Shown here one piece after another: positions 12,846 through 23,581 of a stretch of 64,000 nt of DNA. Below the pieces are notes generated by a model that was not told the DNA's origin, ran no database searches, and was given only the letters and a program-made list of their open reading frames with translations. Position 1 is the stretch's first letter. Each line of letters opens with the position of its first letter. A program made the translations under genes and the position numbers. Origin of the DNA: Prostheceraeus crozeri (Eukaryota; Platyhelminthes; Polycladida; Euryleptidae); contig CAJQUW010006279.1 in assembly GCA_907163375.1 (NCBI GenBank), positions 1 to 64,000 on the forward strand, written 5' to 3'.

Positions 12846-15800
12846 TCGCATATTTCTATTCCTCCTTTTCCCTACTGAAATTTGTTAAGATAGTTTTTAC
12901 TTTTTACTAGATTTCTTGTCTACTCCCTTATTTCCTATGTTAATGTGAAATTTGAATTCATGACTTTCGCGTTTATGTTAAATTCCTTCTATCTGATGAT
13001 GGTTGCCGAATAGCAACCGAAATTAATTATGTCATAATTAAAGTAAAACATCACCGAAACCTTGGCTCTTCCTCAACAATTAAATATAATGAGTTATAGT
13101 TATCATTCATTCATGATATTCTCTTAGAATTTGACTTAATTCTAATTTATTTTGACCTCTAATCATTTGAACTTTATTGCTGACGTAGGAGGGAGATTGC
13201 CCCTTGATTCATGAATGCGAGCCTAACGACGCCATCGTAGTTAGACGCCCTCCTGGTTAGTAGAGTTCCCGATATCATCAGTTAGCCGCTTTTACTTTCT
13301 TCATGAATGGAAACTACGAATGAATGGTGTATGTATCGCTGTTGAGGATAATATTCCATCTTCATTTTGGTACTTGAGATTCAGACGTGAGTAACAAATT
13401 TCTTAATGTTAATAGCAAAAACAAATTCCAAGCCATTTATTTGGAAACTCGTGCAGGTGCCAACAAACGGAAAATTTGCCGTTGACTATTAGTTAATACT
13501 TGTAATCGTAAATACTTAGTCAAGAAAGAGAACGTGGAAAGTCTAAGCAATTAGCTGGAAAAAATATTATGCGGTAACTACGGAACTGACAACCACTCAT
13601 ATTTTTAGAATATCACATTTTTTGCAGTAAATCTAGCGCAAATTGTATTTCAATATTAGTGGGGTTATCGAAGAAAAACTCTTTGTTAACCTTTCGATGT
13701 ATGAATTAAAAATACACGTTCGTTTACATACCGTAATCGTTTTGTCATTATATATTTTATAAGCTTTTACATTACCAAAGACTAAATTAATTTGTGGTTA
13801 GGAATAGAAGACACTTGGAATCAGGAAGTATAAAAGAACAAAATGTCCCTGAAATAACTACCTGATTTCTCTTTCAATAGCCTAATTTTTATCAGCAAAA
13901 TTGTTTGAGGTCATAACGTGGAAGAATAAGGTGATAATGCGTTTCGTAACCTGCTCAAACTTCATTCTTGTTGACTTACGCAAATATTTTCAATAGATGC
14001 GTCATTTCTTTCAGGTATTTTTGTGTTTCTTAGGAAATTGCGAGGTGAATCTCTGAAGTTGGAATGGAGAAAGATTGTGAGTTTGATTAATTCGTTGAGA
14101 TATTTTTGTGTTTTGAAGTTAGAAATATCTACTGAATTTTGAATATGCCTTCTTGAGGTTGAAAGCAATGTCAACATAGAAGTTATTCTATATTGAATTC
14201 TGATTACTCATTTTGCTAACGCGTAGCAATGTTATGATGCGATGCGCCTCAATATTTTCAATGTCCCATCCATGGATCGCAATTTTCCGTTTTTTTTACT
14301 AAATTAGTCTAACGTGAATACTTCAAATTTATGCATTCAAACCCCGGTTTTTCCCGATTTTCCGTTTTCTTGGGTGAATTGCGATCCCTGGTCCCATCTG
14401 ATGTTTATCCATGATAATCTCAATGCAAGTACCTATATAGTGGATGTCTTATTTCTTTCAGTTCTCATGAGTTCTGCGACTTTGATCTCTGAAGGAAGAT
14501 GAAACATGGAAAACCTAACGTGAGTTCTGGTAATTTTTTCATTTTCAGATTGTTCATTGCCTCAAATTCGTAAGTTTTGAGTCCTGTTGCGCAACTAGCC
14601 ACTGGATTTAAAATTACGTTGTTTGAGGTTGGGTCGGCATATCTTTCAAATATATTTGTTAATTGATGTATTCATTTCAGTCGTTTTGTACCGATGGTCA
14701 GTGGATTCCTGTGTCATGCTGATTACAACATTAACAGTATGATCTGGGAGTTAGTTGATTATTGGAATGTACGGCATGTATAGCAGGAAAAAAATTCAAG
14801 TGAGTGAAATTTGTGGTCATTTGTAGTATTATTCGGTTTGATTCCGGTTTAGTATCATCCTGAGTACAGCAGTTATGTATAATGTCGAAATCTTATCCGT
14901 GTGATTTACACAAAAACCCGTTAAGTCAAACTGCTAATCCTTCATTAATCCTGATGAAATCCTTCACATTTGTTTAGTCTGCTGCGATGTTCTTCTATCC
15001 GTTGCTGGATCGCGAGGATTTTTGTATAGGGACAAAAGGCGGAGTTCTGTCTGATGTCCGCTTACTCGGTGGGAACTGTCATTGGTTTTATTGGAAAGAT
15101 TCCTTAAAATGGTTTGTTAAAATGTTTGTCATTGGTTTGTTAAGTCTCCTTATTTGAACGCATATTTCTACGTCCTTTGACATGCCAAAGTTTTCTATTG
15201 AGCTAATGCGTCTTGCAGTGTCTTCGTTTCCAAAAAGGAAATGCTGTTTAATTTTTCGTGAGTTTGCAGGCTTGTTAAACTAGATACGTGATTACTGTTT
15301 ATGACTGGATTGTAAACGGCAGATGCTTGATCGTATGCATTATCTCATGCCCGTTATCTTATCAGTTATAAAAGGTACACTTACCTTAATCTTAGTAAAT
15401 GGGGGGGGGATGGGATACTACGTGGAGTCTGATGGTATACCCGTGCATTTATCAGCAACCGCTGCTGATAAAGACAGATTATCATGAAAGAGGCGTCAAT
15501 ATTTGAAGCTGTCAAATCTGTAAAGAGGAAACATGAGGCATTAGACGAGTGAAGAATCTTATTGCATGAAAGGGATAAAAATTGAGTATGACAGGAAGCC
15601 ATTAAAAAAGGCGATTTGATCGGAGTTAGGCAAGCAAATGAATTGTTGGACAATACTCAAAGTAAAGTTCGGCACACAGAAGCATTCGAGTTATGAGTGA
15701 ATAAAGAAAGCGTGTCACACATTGTTAAAAGTGGCCAAAAGGCTGAAGACTTCCAAGGAACTTGACATTTTGTTGTATCACCCTGCCACCCGTGCTTCAC

Positions 15801-15956
15801 CTTAATTTCTCGCATGCTCAACTTTAGTATAACATGAGTTGTCATCTTATTTTCGTTGTAGATGATGACATGACGGACAGTGATCGAGAGAATTAATTTT
15901 CTGACTACTACAGTTAAATTTGACATATGCGCGCATAAGTGTATAATCTTTGGTAT
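12846..15956. other. gene-free stretch
   Basis: AT-rich sequence without recognisable coding or RNA features. A loose pair GGATCGCAATT (14275) and AATTGCGATCC (14375) forms a weak inverted repeat that may be chance. Confidence 0.4.
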
Positions 15957-16577
15957 TAATGGGTTATCTCCCCCCCCAGGTTTTCAAATTTGTCTAGCAT
16001 CTGCAAAAATGTATCAATCGCCACCAAACTTCAGGTACACGTAATTAAGCATATTTTCTACCCACATATAAAATTTCACGCAGATCAGACAAGTACTTTT
16101 TACATTAGAGACGATGACGTGAAGTGTAGCGATGTCAGCTGCTTGATTTGACTTCGTCTGTTCGACGCATTATTGCTACTCGTGTGTGCATTGTTCTCTC
16201 CACCTCTTTGTCTCATCCACTGTTATTTGAAATCTTCCCACGACCACTACCTTGCCACACCTTTATTAAGTTGAAAATGTTAGTGTAAGGGATATGGCTT
16301 GGTCATCATCACTGCAGGTGTTGTCTGGAAATGACTTTGTTAACTTCAAGTGCTTTCTGCTCAGACGATGAGGTCAGAAAAAATCAGATCAAGCTGCAGA
16401 GCAACGCTTCACTTCAAGTTATCGCCCCTAATTCAGAACTTGTCTAATTTGGACAAGTTTTGGTATGTCGATAGAAAATATCCTCACTCACGTGCACTTA
16501 AAAGTTTTATAGCGATTAATTCATTTCTACGGATTTTACACAAATTTGAAAACGTGGGGGAGGGTAACCCATAAGTA
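15957..16577 (+). mobile_element. palindromic MITE, copy A
   Basis: It begins TAATGGGTTATCTCCCCC, then GTTTTCAAATTTGTCTA, and ends with the mirror sequence ACAAATTTGAAAACGTGGGG...GGTAACCCATAAGTA. Sub-terminal segments (AAGTACTTTTT..., GTGTAGCGATGTCAGC) also recur inverted. No coding capacity is seen. The same family is present again at 16788-17390 in the opposite orientation. Confidence 0.75.
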
Positions 16578-16787
16578 CCTAATCTTTTGTAATGAATATA
16601 TATTCCTTCATACGTTCGTGTCTTTTTACCGATATCAAAATTACAGTAACAACAGATGAATCTACTTCGGACCATAAACTGATTACAAAACGGAACCTCC
16701 TGGTATGAGCTCATGTTAATGTCTAAGGGAAAATGCGACTTTATTGTTTTCCGATGAATATCGATATTTATCTGTAAGGCGAATTAG

Positions 16788-17390
16788 TACTTGTCGGTTA
16801 TCTCCCCCCACGTTTTCAAATTTGTCTACAATCCGTAGAAATGAATCAATCATCACAAAACTTCAGAGACACGTATTTGAGTATATTTTCTACCTACATG
16901 CAGAATTTTATGCAAATCTGAAAAGTACTTTTTGAATTAGAGATGATGACGTGCGTGGAGTGTAGCGATGTCAGCAGCTTGATCTAACTCCGCCTGACCT
17001 CATCGTCTGAGTAGATAGCACTAGGTCAACAAAGTCTGCATGTCGCGACAACGTTGCAGTAGAAGTGATGATGATCCGGACCACATCCTTTCCATTGGTG
17101 TGCTTAATTTAAGAAATGTGTGGTGGGGTTGTGGTCGTGGGAAGATTTCAAATAGTAATGGATGAGACGGAGACAGAAAGAGAACAATGCACACACGAGT
17201 AACAGTAATGCGTCGAACAGTACTGCTGAAATCGCTACACTTCACGTCATCGTCTCTAATTCAAAAAGTACTTGTCGAATCTGTATATTTATGTATGTGG
17301 GTTGAAAATATTCAAATACGTGTATCTGAAGTTTTGCGAGTTTTACGGGTTTTAGACATTTGAAAACGTGGGGTGAATAACCCATAAGTA
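16788..17390 (-). mobile_element. palindromic MITE, copy B (inverted relative to A)
   Basis: It shares the terminal GGTTATCTCCCCCCACGTTTTCAAATTTGTC and the closing AACCCATAAGTA in pieces with copy A. Its unique middle (GTGGTCGTGGGAAGATTTCAAATA) is the reverse complement of the middle of copy A, which shows opposite orientation. The two copies lie 210 bases apart and together form a larger inverted repeat. Confidence 0.75.
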
Positions 17391-18696
17391 ACGGCGAATT
17401 CATCAAATTCGCTTGATAATTGATATTATCAATACTAAATGTATGGGCTGTTACTTTTCTTTGTTGCTTTTCTATTTACTGGAAAATTTTATGTCGGTTT
17501 TTCTTATTCCGATGTTTCAATCAGTTTCAATACTCGACTGCGCTATCCACTTTTGATGCAAACGCGGAATAATGATGTTCGAATGACGATTTAAAGCGGA
17601 AAAGCACGGTCATGTGTACAGTGCTGCTAAGTAGCTAAACTGCATTTAATTTTGTTACGGGTGCACACAGCTCAAAATAGTTGGCGAAATTCATGGCTTG
17701 GCAGTTGGCAGATACAGACGCCCAAGTCATGGCAATTTCTCTGCATGAATTTCGACACCGCTGGCACGCACACATCACGCATCTGGTAACAGACGCGCGC
17801 CGGTAACACACACTGATAAGTATAACAAGATGTCTCGTTGGAAACATCAAGGGAACCATGCATCAGTTCCAACACACACACACGCGTGCGTTCATGCGCA
17901 GGTTTGGCAATCTTATTCATCGAATGGCTTCTCATTGCAGCAAACCGAGACAATAAGACTCCGTTAATAGATGTGGATCAGCCACTTATCTCATCGTACG
18001 ATTATTGCGGAAATATCCAACAGAGCGAGGTAATATGAGGTGCGCTTACAGCAAATGAGGGACTTTGTTATTTATGGCATTGCATGCCTTTTACAACAAC
18101 GGTACTTTGCTGTTTTTTTTAATTCTTGATCAAAACCAATCTGCCGTCAATGAGGAATCTTTTTGAGTGTTCGACAAGTGTTTTGGTGTCTCAACCGATA
18201 GAACGATTTTCAAGTGCAGCCATTTGAGTATTCAATATGATCTACACTACATCATTGTTGCAAACATTTGAACACGAAATGGATCAATTCATGGCGAGGG
18301 TATAAGTGTGTACTGTCTTCACGTAACTGTCCTGGATAACATGTAAAAAATGAATGATGTCCTCAAAGCTAATAAGAAACAATGGTGTAAAATTCACTAA
18401 TCAAGATTTGTCGTGTGGTCGAGCGCGGACTAATAATTTCAATTATTGCGTCCACTTTCAAATTGTTGCACGCTATCGCAATTGAATAAATACTTCAAAG
18501 TACTACATACAATCAAATTTTACTCCTTAATGCTTGATGACTTAATTATTATTACTTAAACTACACTGCAATGATAATAAATTCTCGTTTCGATGATCTT
18601 CACAACATCTCATAAATTTCAATATTTAGATCTACTGATAAATTAGTTAGTAGCCACTTATCGTCGGTAAAACAAACCCATAGAAAAAGTCTTTTG
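17391..18696. other. gene-free stretch with short CA tract
   Basis: No gene recognised. A short (AC)n run followed by GCGTGCG lies near 17872-17892. The right border meets the minus-strand Gypsy fragment. Confidence 0.4.
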
Positions 18697-20199
18697 TTAA
18701 ACTGAAATTTTATCATTAAATTGCGTGGTGCCATCAGTCTCTATTGTAAAAGGCCTTTCTGTCCGCTCTAGTTTCCCTATTAAACCTCTTTGGACTGGAG
18801 TAACATTCTCGTCAAGGGTAAGCCTTAACTGGTACTCTCGAAGCTTTCCTAGGCCTGAAAAAACGTGCTTGAACTCGTCCTGGACACACGTCCTGCTGTC
18901 AATTGAATTGACGTTCATCTCAATCAATTTCAAATCTATGGCAGTTTGCTTGCTCATAATGGGATCACCTTCACCGTCAAAGACAACAAATTCTCTGGTG
19001 CATGAATGACCAGATGGCACTTTTATCTCAGTCAGAAATTTGCCATAAACATCGAAACCTTTTTTATGACCATACGAGTAGAGTTTTTCCTGAACAGGCC
19101 AAGACTTACACTGGACATTTGCGGACTTCAACTTTTCCCATGTGTTTCTGTCCACAACATTAACATTGCTACCAGTATCAATTACCAATTTCAAAGACTG
19201 ACCCCCAACAACTGCCTCAATGGATTCATGTGGAGAATTCAGTGAAAATGCATAGTTGCCATAACCGATGATGGCTTCAGATTCGGAAGCATCGGGGAAA
19301 GAAGACAGAGTATTCACCTGTTTGTTGCTCCTGCAACAAACTGCATAGTGGCCTTTAGACTTGCATGTCAAACATGTGGCTGTCCTAGCAGGGCAATTAC
19401 GGTCATTTGCAAGATGATTCGTGTTATTGCAGCGAAAACAACGACGCTGATTAGAGGCAGATGCAGGCATATTAGACGCACCAAGCGCATCGCCTTGCGA
19501 ATTGGATCTGTGCTGAGGTTTGGAAAAATTCAGCGGCTTCTGCTGAGTTCTGTGATTTTGTGGATTAGAAAAATTTCCACGGTTCTCTGGCTTGAAACAA
19601 TTTCTGTGAGGTCGACCTCCATTCCTAGGTGGACCAGACTTAATTCTGTTGACATGGGAAGATCTGTCATCGAAATTCCTAGCTTGGTTTGACACCTCAA
19701 ATGCGCGACAGGAGCTAATGACTTCATCGAGAGATTGTCGGTCACCTTTTTCTAGGATGCGCTCACGCAGAACTTGAGAACGCAATCCTTCAACTAGCTG
19801 ATCAAGGATAGCTTCATCTGGACAATCATACTCGCAAAGTGCAACCTGTTGCCGAATTCTGGTTACAAACTGGTCAATCGAATCGTCGTCTTGGCGCAAT
19901 CTGCGAAACAGATGTCGCTCGTACGTTCTATTGGATTTTGGAGCAAAGTAAGTAGTCAGACTATGAACGCAGCAATCAAATGGATCTCCGTCCGCTTTCT
20001 CCTTATCCTCTAGCGTAACATAGATGTCCTGCACATCAGTACCCGCTAAATTCAGTAAAAGAGCTTTTTTCCTTTTGGATTCTGTAATTGCACGGCCTTC
20101 AATCATATATAGGAAACTCCTAATATACTTCTTCCAGGCAGAACTTACGTTATCTGCCTTCACGTCAAAACTCGGAACGCCCAGACTGTCGAAACTCAT
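18697..20199 (-). CDS. Gypsy fragment 1 gag and protease region
   Basis: A 500-residue open frame. Residues about 1-200 are a Gypsy-type Gag (matrix/capsid-like, with tryptophan and basic residues near the start), which would assemble particles around the element RNA. Residues about 255-295 hold two CCHC-type zinc knuckles (CFRCNNTNHL and CLTCKSKGHY), which bind nucleic acid. An aspartic protease follows, with active site IDTGSNVNVV near residue 340. A short stretch resembling the start of reverse transcriptase (DEFKHVFSGLG) comes near the end. The start at 20199 follows the leader directly downstream of the LTR and is the first sensible methionine. The fossil does not continue into the rest of pol here. 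Confidence 0.75.
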   Translation of the reverse strand: MSFDSLGVPSFDVKADNVSSAWKKYIRSFLYMIEGRAITESKRKKALLLNLAGTDVQDIYVTLEDKEKADGDPFDCCVHSLTTYFAPKSNRTYERHLFRRLRQDDDSIDQFVTRIRQQVALCEYDCPDEAILDQLVEGLRSQVLRERILEKGDRQSLDEVISSCRAFEVSNQARNFDDRSSHVNRIKSGPPRNGGRPHRNCFKPENRGNFSNPQNHRTQQKPLNFSKPQHRSNSQGDALGASNMPASASNQRRCFRCNNTNHLANDRNCPARTATCLTCKSKGHYAVCCRSNKQVNTLSSFPDASESEAIIGYGNYAFSLNSPHESIEAVVGGQSLKLVIDTGSNVNVVDRNTWEKLKSANVQCKSWPVQEKLYSYGHKKGFDVYGKFLTEIKVPSGHSCTREFVVFDGEGDPIMSKQTAIDLKLIEMNVNSIDSRTCVQDEFKHVFSGLGKLREYQLRLTLDENVTPVQRGLIGKLERTERPFTIETDGTTQFNDKISV

Positions 20200-20292
20200 T
20201 TCAAGAAAAAAAATGGCTTAACCAAAATAGACACCTAACCAAAACAATGCATGAAATATGGACAAAACAGCTTTATTAATCCTCGTCGCCAA

Positions 20293-20475
20293 TGTAATGT
20301 ATTGGTTCGGCAGCCTAGAAATACATGGGCGTTCGGGAGATATGAAAAACAAGCGTGTTTCCAGTTACACGTTCACGAAAGTAGTATATATTGTCTTCAA
20401 AAAGTCACAACACTAAAACACAAGCAATGTGTTTAAACATTTAATCGAATGCATCTATAAGTTTCATTAAATGCA
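20293..20475 (-). repeat. LTR of Gypsy fragment 1 (approximate outer limit)
   Basis: On the minus strand this sequence ends ...CAATACATTACA immediately before TTGGCGACGAGG, a typical LTR end followed by a primer-binding site. The outer limit is uncertain. A TGCA at 20472-20475 would give a TG...CA LTR of about 183 bases, ending where the other Gypsy begins. Confidence 0.5.
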
Positions 20476-23078
20476 AAAGTCATAGACATCACAATCGACA
20501 GTGGTGATGAGGTCAGTGTCCTTCCTCCTACGACTGCTGATCGTCGAAATGGCTTCCGTGGTGAACCTCTCTTCGCAGCTAATCACGCCATCATCTCAAC
20601 CTTCGGCCAGCGATCGTTGACTTTGAATTTGGGACTACGGCGTACCTTTCGGTGGATTTTTGTGATAGCTGATGTCACTCATCCTATCATCGGAGCTGAC
20701 TTCCTCAGCCACTTCCACCTCCTGATTGACCTGAACCACCGTCGCCTTCTGGACAGCTTTACAAGCCTTTTTGTTCTTGGCACCACGGCCAACGGTGTTC
20801 AGCAGCTCAGTCCTCTCCTGACTCATCCGTCTGCGCCTGCCTCTCAATGTCCTTATTTGACTCTCCTACGCCAGTTTCCTCGATTAACGAATCACTCCCT
20901 GCATGATGACGCTGCCAAGCACAATGTGACTCACCACATCCGCACCACAGGCCCTCCAGTTTTCACTCGCCCTCGCCGTTTAGCACCGGACCGTTTGCGT
21001 TGTGCTAAAGAGGAGTTCCAGCACATGCTTGAGATGGGTATTGTTCGTCCGTCCGATAGCGCTTGGGCCTCTCCTCTGCACATGGTCACCAAGAAGTCTG
21101 GCGATTGGCGCCCTTGCGGTGACTACCGCGCTCTCAACCATGTGACTGTACCTGACCGGTATCCAGTTCCCCACATCCAAGACTTTTCGTCCAACCTCAA
21201 AGGCAAGACTGTGTTCTCATCCATCGACTTGACTCGTGCCTATCATCAGATTCCTGTCGAACCTGATGATATTGCGAAGACTGCAGTTAGAACTCCTTTC
21301 GGTCTTTTCGAGTTTACCAGGATGCCCTTCGGTCTACGCAACGCAGCACAGACATTTCAACGCTTCATCGACGAAATTTTACGTGGTTTTAACTTCGTAT
21401 TTGCCTACGTTGATGACCTGCTAGTCGCTAGCTCCTCACCGGAAGAGCACCAGTACCATCTCAGAATGCTGTTTCAACGCCTTGATGAGTACGGACTCAT
21501 ACTGAACCCGTCTAAGTGTGTTTTCGGTGTCTCATCAATTACCTTTCTCGGACACAAGATCGACTGTCATGGAATAGCGCCCGTCGAAGACAAGGTCACT
21601 GCTATCTCGAACTTTCCCCAGCTGAACTCCGTCGATTCCTCGGCATGATCAATTTTTACCGCCGCTTTATCCCTCGATGTGCAAGTCTTCTACAGCCCCT
21701 AACCAATCTGCTCAAAGGCGCATCCAAGTCCCTGAGTTGGTCCTCCGAAGCTGAACAATCCTTCAACGACGCCAAACGTGCCCTCACCAGCGCTACTTGT
21801 CTGGCTTTTCCCGATCAATCTTCACAGTTGGTACTCGCCGTCGACGCGTCTAACTTCGCTGTTGGTGCGTCTCTGCAACAGTTGACAGACAGTGAACTTC
21901 AACCGCTTGCATTCTTTTCACGGAAACTATCCGACACAGAGTCCCGGTACAGCACTTTCGGCAGAGAGCTGCTGGCCATCTACCTTGCAATTCGCCATTT
22001 TCGCCATTGCTTAGAAGGTCGGACCTTCACCGTACTGACTGACCATAAGCCACTCACTTACGCTGTCGCCACGTCTGCTGATCGACATTCCCCGCGAGAA
22101 GTCCGACACCTAGACTATATTTTGCAGTTTTCTTGTGACATTCGACATGTCAGCGGTAAGAATAACATTGTTGCTGATACTTTGTCACGGGTGGAAGTCT
22201 CAGCCATCACTCGTCCTTCCTGCCCTACTCATGAAGAAATCGCCAACGCTCAACGACAAGACAGCGACCTGCAAGGCTACCGCAACAAGCATGACACTGG
22301 CCTACAATTGCAAGACATACCCATTCCTTCGTCTACTCGATCAGTGACTTGTGACCTCTCTACTGGTTTACCTCGCCCCTTTATCCCAACTGTCTTGCGT
22401 AGAAGAATATTCGACGTTATTCACGGTCTCGCACATCCTGGCATCAAGCCCAGCATCAAACTGGTATCCGAGCGCTTTGTTTGGCCTGATATGAAACGCG
22501 ATATCAGACAATGGACTCGCGCCTGCATTCCCTGCCAAAGGTCGAAGGTCAACCGCCATATTCGTGCTCCCATCGGCACGTTTTCAGCACCGGACGCTCG
22601 CTTTCGTCATGTCCACATTGATCTTGTCGGACCGTTTGCTCCCTCCAACGGTTACACTTACATCTTAACCTGCATCGACCGTTTCACGCGATGGCCTCAA
22701 GCTATCCCTATAAAGGACATCACCGCATCAACGGTTGCACGCGCTTTCGTGGAGCGCTGGATCTCCATGTTTGGCGTTCCTGAGATCATCACAACTGATC
22801 GCGGTCGACAGTTTGAGTCTGCTTTATTTACTGACCTCACTCAACTTCTGGGATGTACTCGCATTCGAACAACGGCGTATCATCCGATGTCAAACGGGAT
22901 GGTGGAGCGTCTACATCGCCAGCTCAAAACCGCCCTCAAGTCACAACCCTCGCCGCAGCATTGGACAGACAATTTGCCTATCGTTATGCTCGGTTTGCGG
23001 TCAGCCGTCAAAACCGACATTAATTGCTCCCCAGCTGAATTGACTCTCGGCACCACATTGCGTTTACCTGGTCAATTC
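20470..23078 (+). CDS. Gypsy 2 pol region, part before the Copia insertion
   Basis: Domains in order: a retropepsin-like protease ([14 protein letters not shown], about 20488-20530); reverse transcriptase with [19 protein letters not shown] (about 21085) and the catalytic YVDD (about 21406); RNase H with [12 protein letters not shown] (about 21835) and the conserved [10 protein letters not shown] (about 22040); integrase zinc region (HGLAHPG... CIPCQRSK, about 22420-22545) and catalytic core with [18 protein letters not shown] and [14 protein letters not shown] (about 22610-22920). Together these would copy element RNA and insert the DNA. The region is broken in about one place besides the Copia insertion. 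Homologues of this type are common in animal Ty3-like elements. Confidence 0.85.
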
Positions 23079-23438
23079 TGTTGAGTGTAGATGGCACTCA
23101 AATATTCTTTTCTTTTGTTCCCTGTATAAGTTGGCATAGTTATTGGTACTACTGAATAAGTTAGTAAGTAACTTCCCATGTTTGATATCGCTATAATTGT
23201 ATCGTATCGTGAAGTGTCAGTTTATTCTGCAGCGCTGTGTTGTATTGGCTAATGCAAAAGTTGTTTTAGTGAACATGCATCCTCTCGGTATAAATGTAAT
23301 GTGTCAGAAACTATTCAAATCACAACCCACTTATCACGTGCTGTTATCACGTCTGTATCTTTGCCAACTATACATCTGACTCAAATACAATTAAAGTTAT
23401 TCGCATTGTTTTGCTTTTTAACCTGCGCTACAACAACA
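23079..23438 (+). repeat. 5-prime LTR of Copia
   Basis: It begins TGTTGAGTGTAGATGG and ends GCTACAACAACA, so TGTT/AACA form the terminal inverted repeat. It is identical by eye to 27687-28046. Confidence 0.93.
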
Positions 23439-23452
23439 GGTTATGGGCCCAG
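23439..23452 (+). other. primer-binding site matching half tRNA-iMet
   Basis: GGTTATGGGCCCAG starts exactly at the LTR edge. It is complementary to the anticodon stem-loop of initiator methionine tRNA (CTGGGCCCATAACC) and not to a tRNA 3-prime end. Drosophila copia is known to use a 5-prime half of this tRNA as primer, so the same mode is inferred here. Confidence 0.8.
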
Positions 23453-23581
23453 AAAACGTCTCAACTGCGTGTTATTGTGAATAACTGTAACTCATTATTG
23501 TCGTCGTGCATCTGACATTGAATTTTACCTCGCGTTCGTCGTTGTGACCTTGGTGTCTCCAGCTGTGGATTCAGTGTAGTA

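Larger units (their letters stand above)
18697..20475 (-). mobile_element. Gypsy (Ty3-like) LTR retrotransposon fragment 1
   Basis: A minus-strand fossil made of a 5-prime LTR (about 20293-20475), a primer-binding-type sequence directly after it (TTGGCGACGAGG on the minus strand, 20281-20292), and a gag-protease region with the very beginning of reverse transcriptase. The rest of pol and the 3-prime LTR are not present beside it, so it is broken and incomplete. It lies head to head with the plus-strand Gypsy pol starting near 20470. No age can be given because only one LTR is seen. Confidence 0.75.

Noticed and set aside
17635-17953. Overlapping small minus-strand frames with cysteines
   Set aside because: No recognisable domain, no splice structure, and overlapping frames of similar length, as expected by chance.
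23197-23379. Small frame repeated exactly at 27805-27987
   Set aside because: It lies inside the two Copia LTRs, and the repetition is due to LTR identity.
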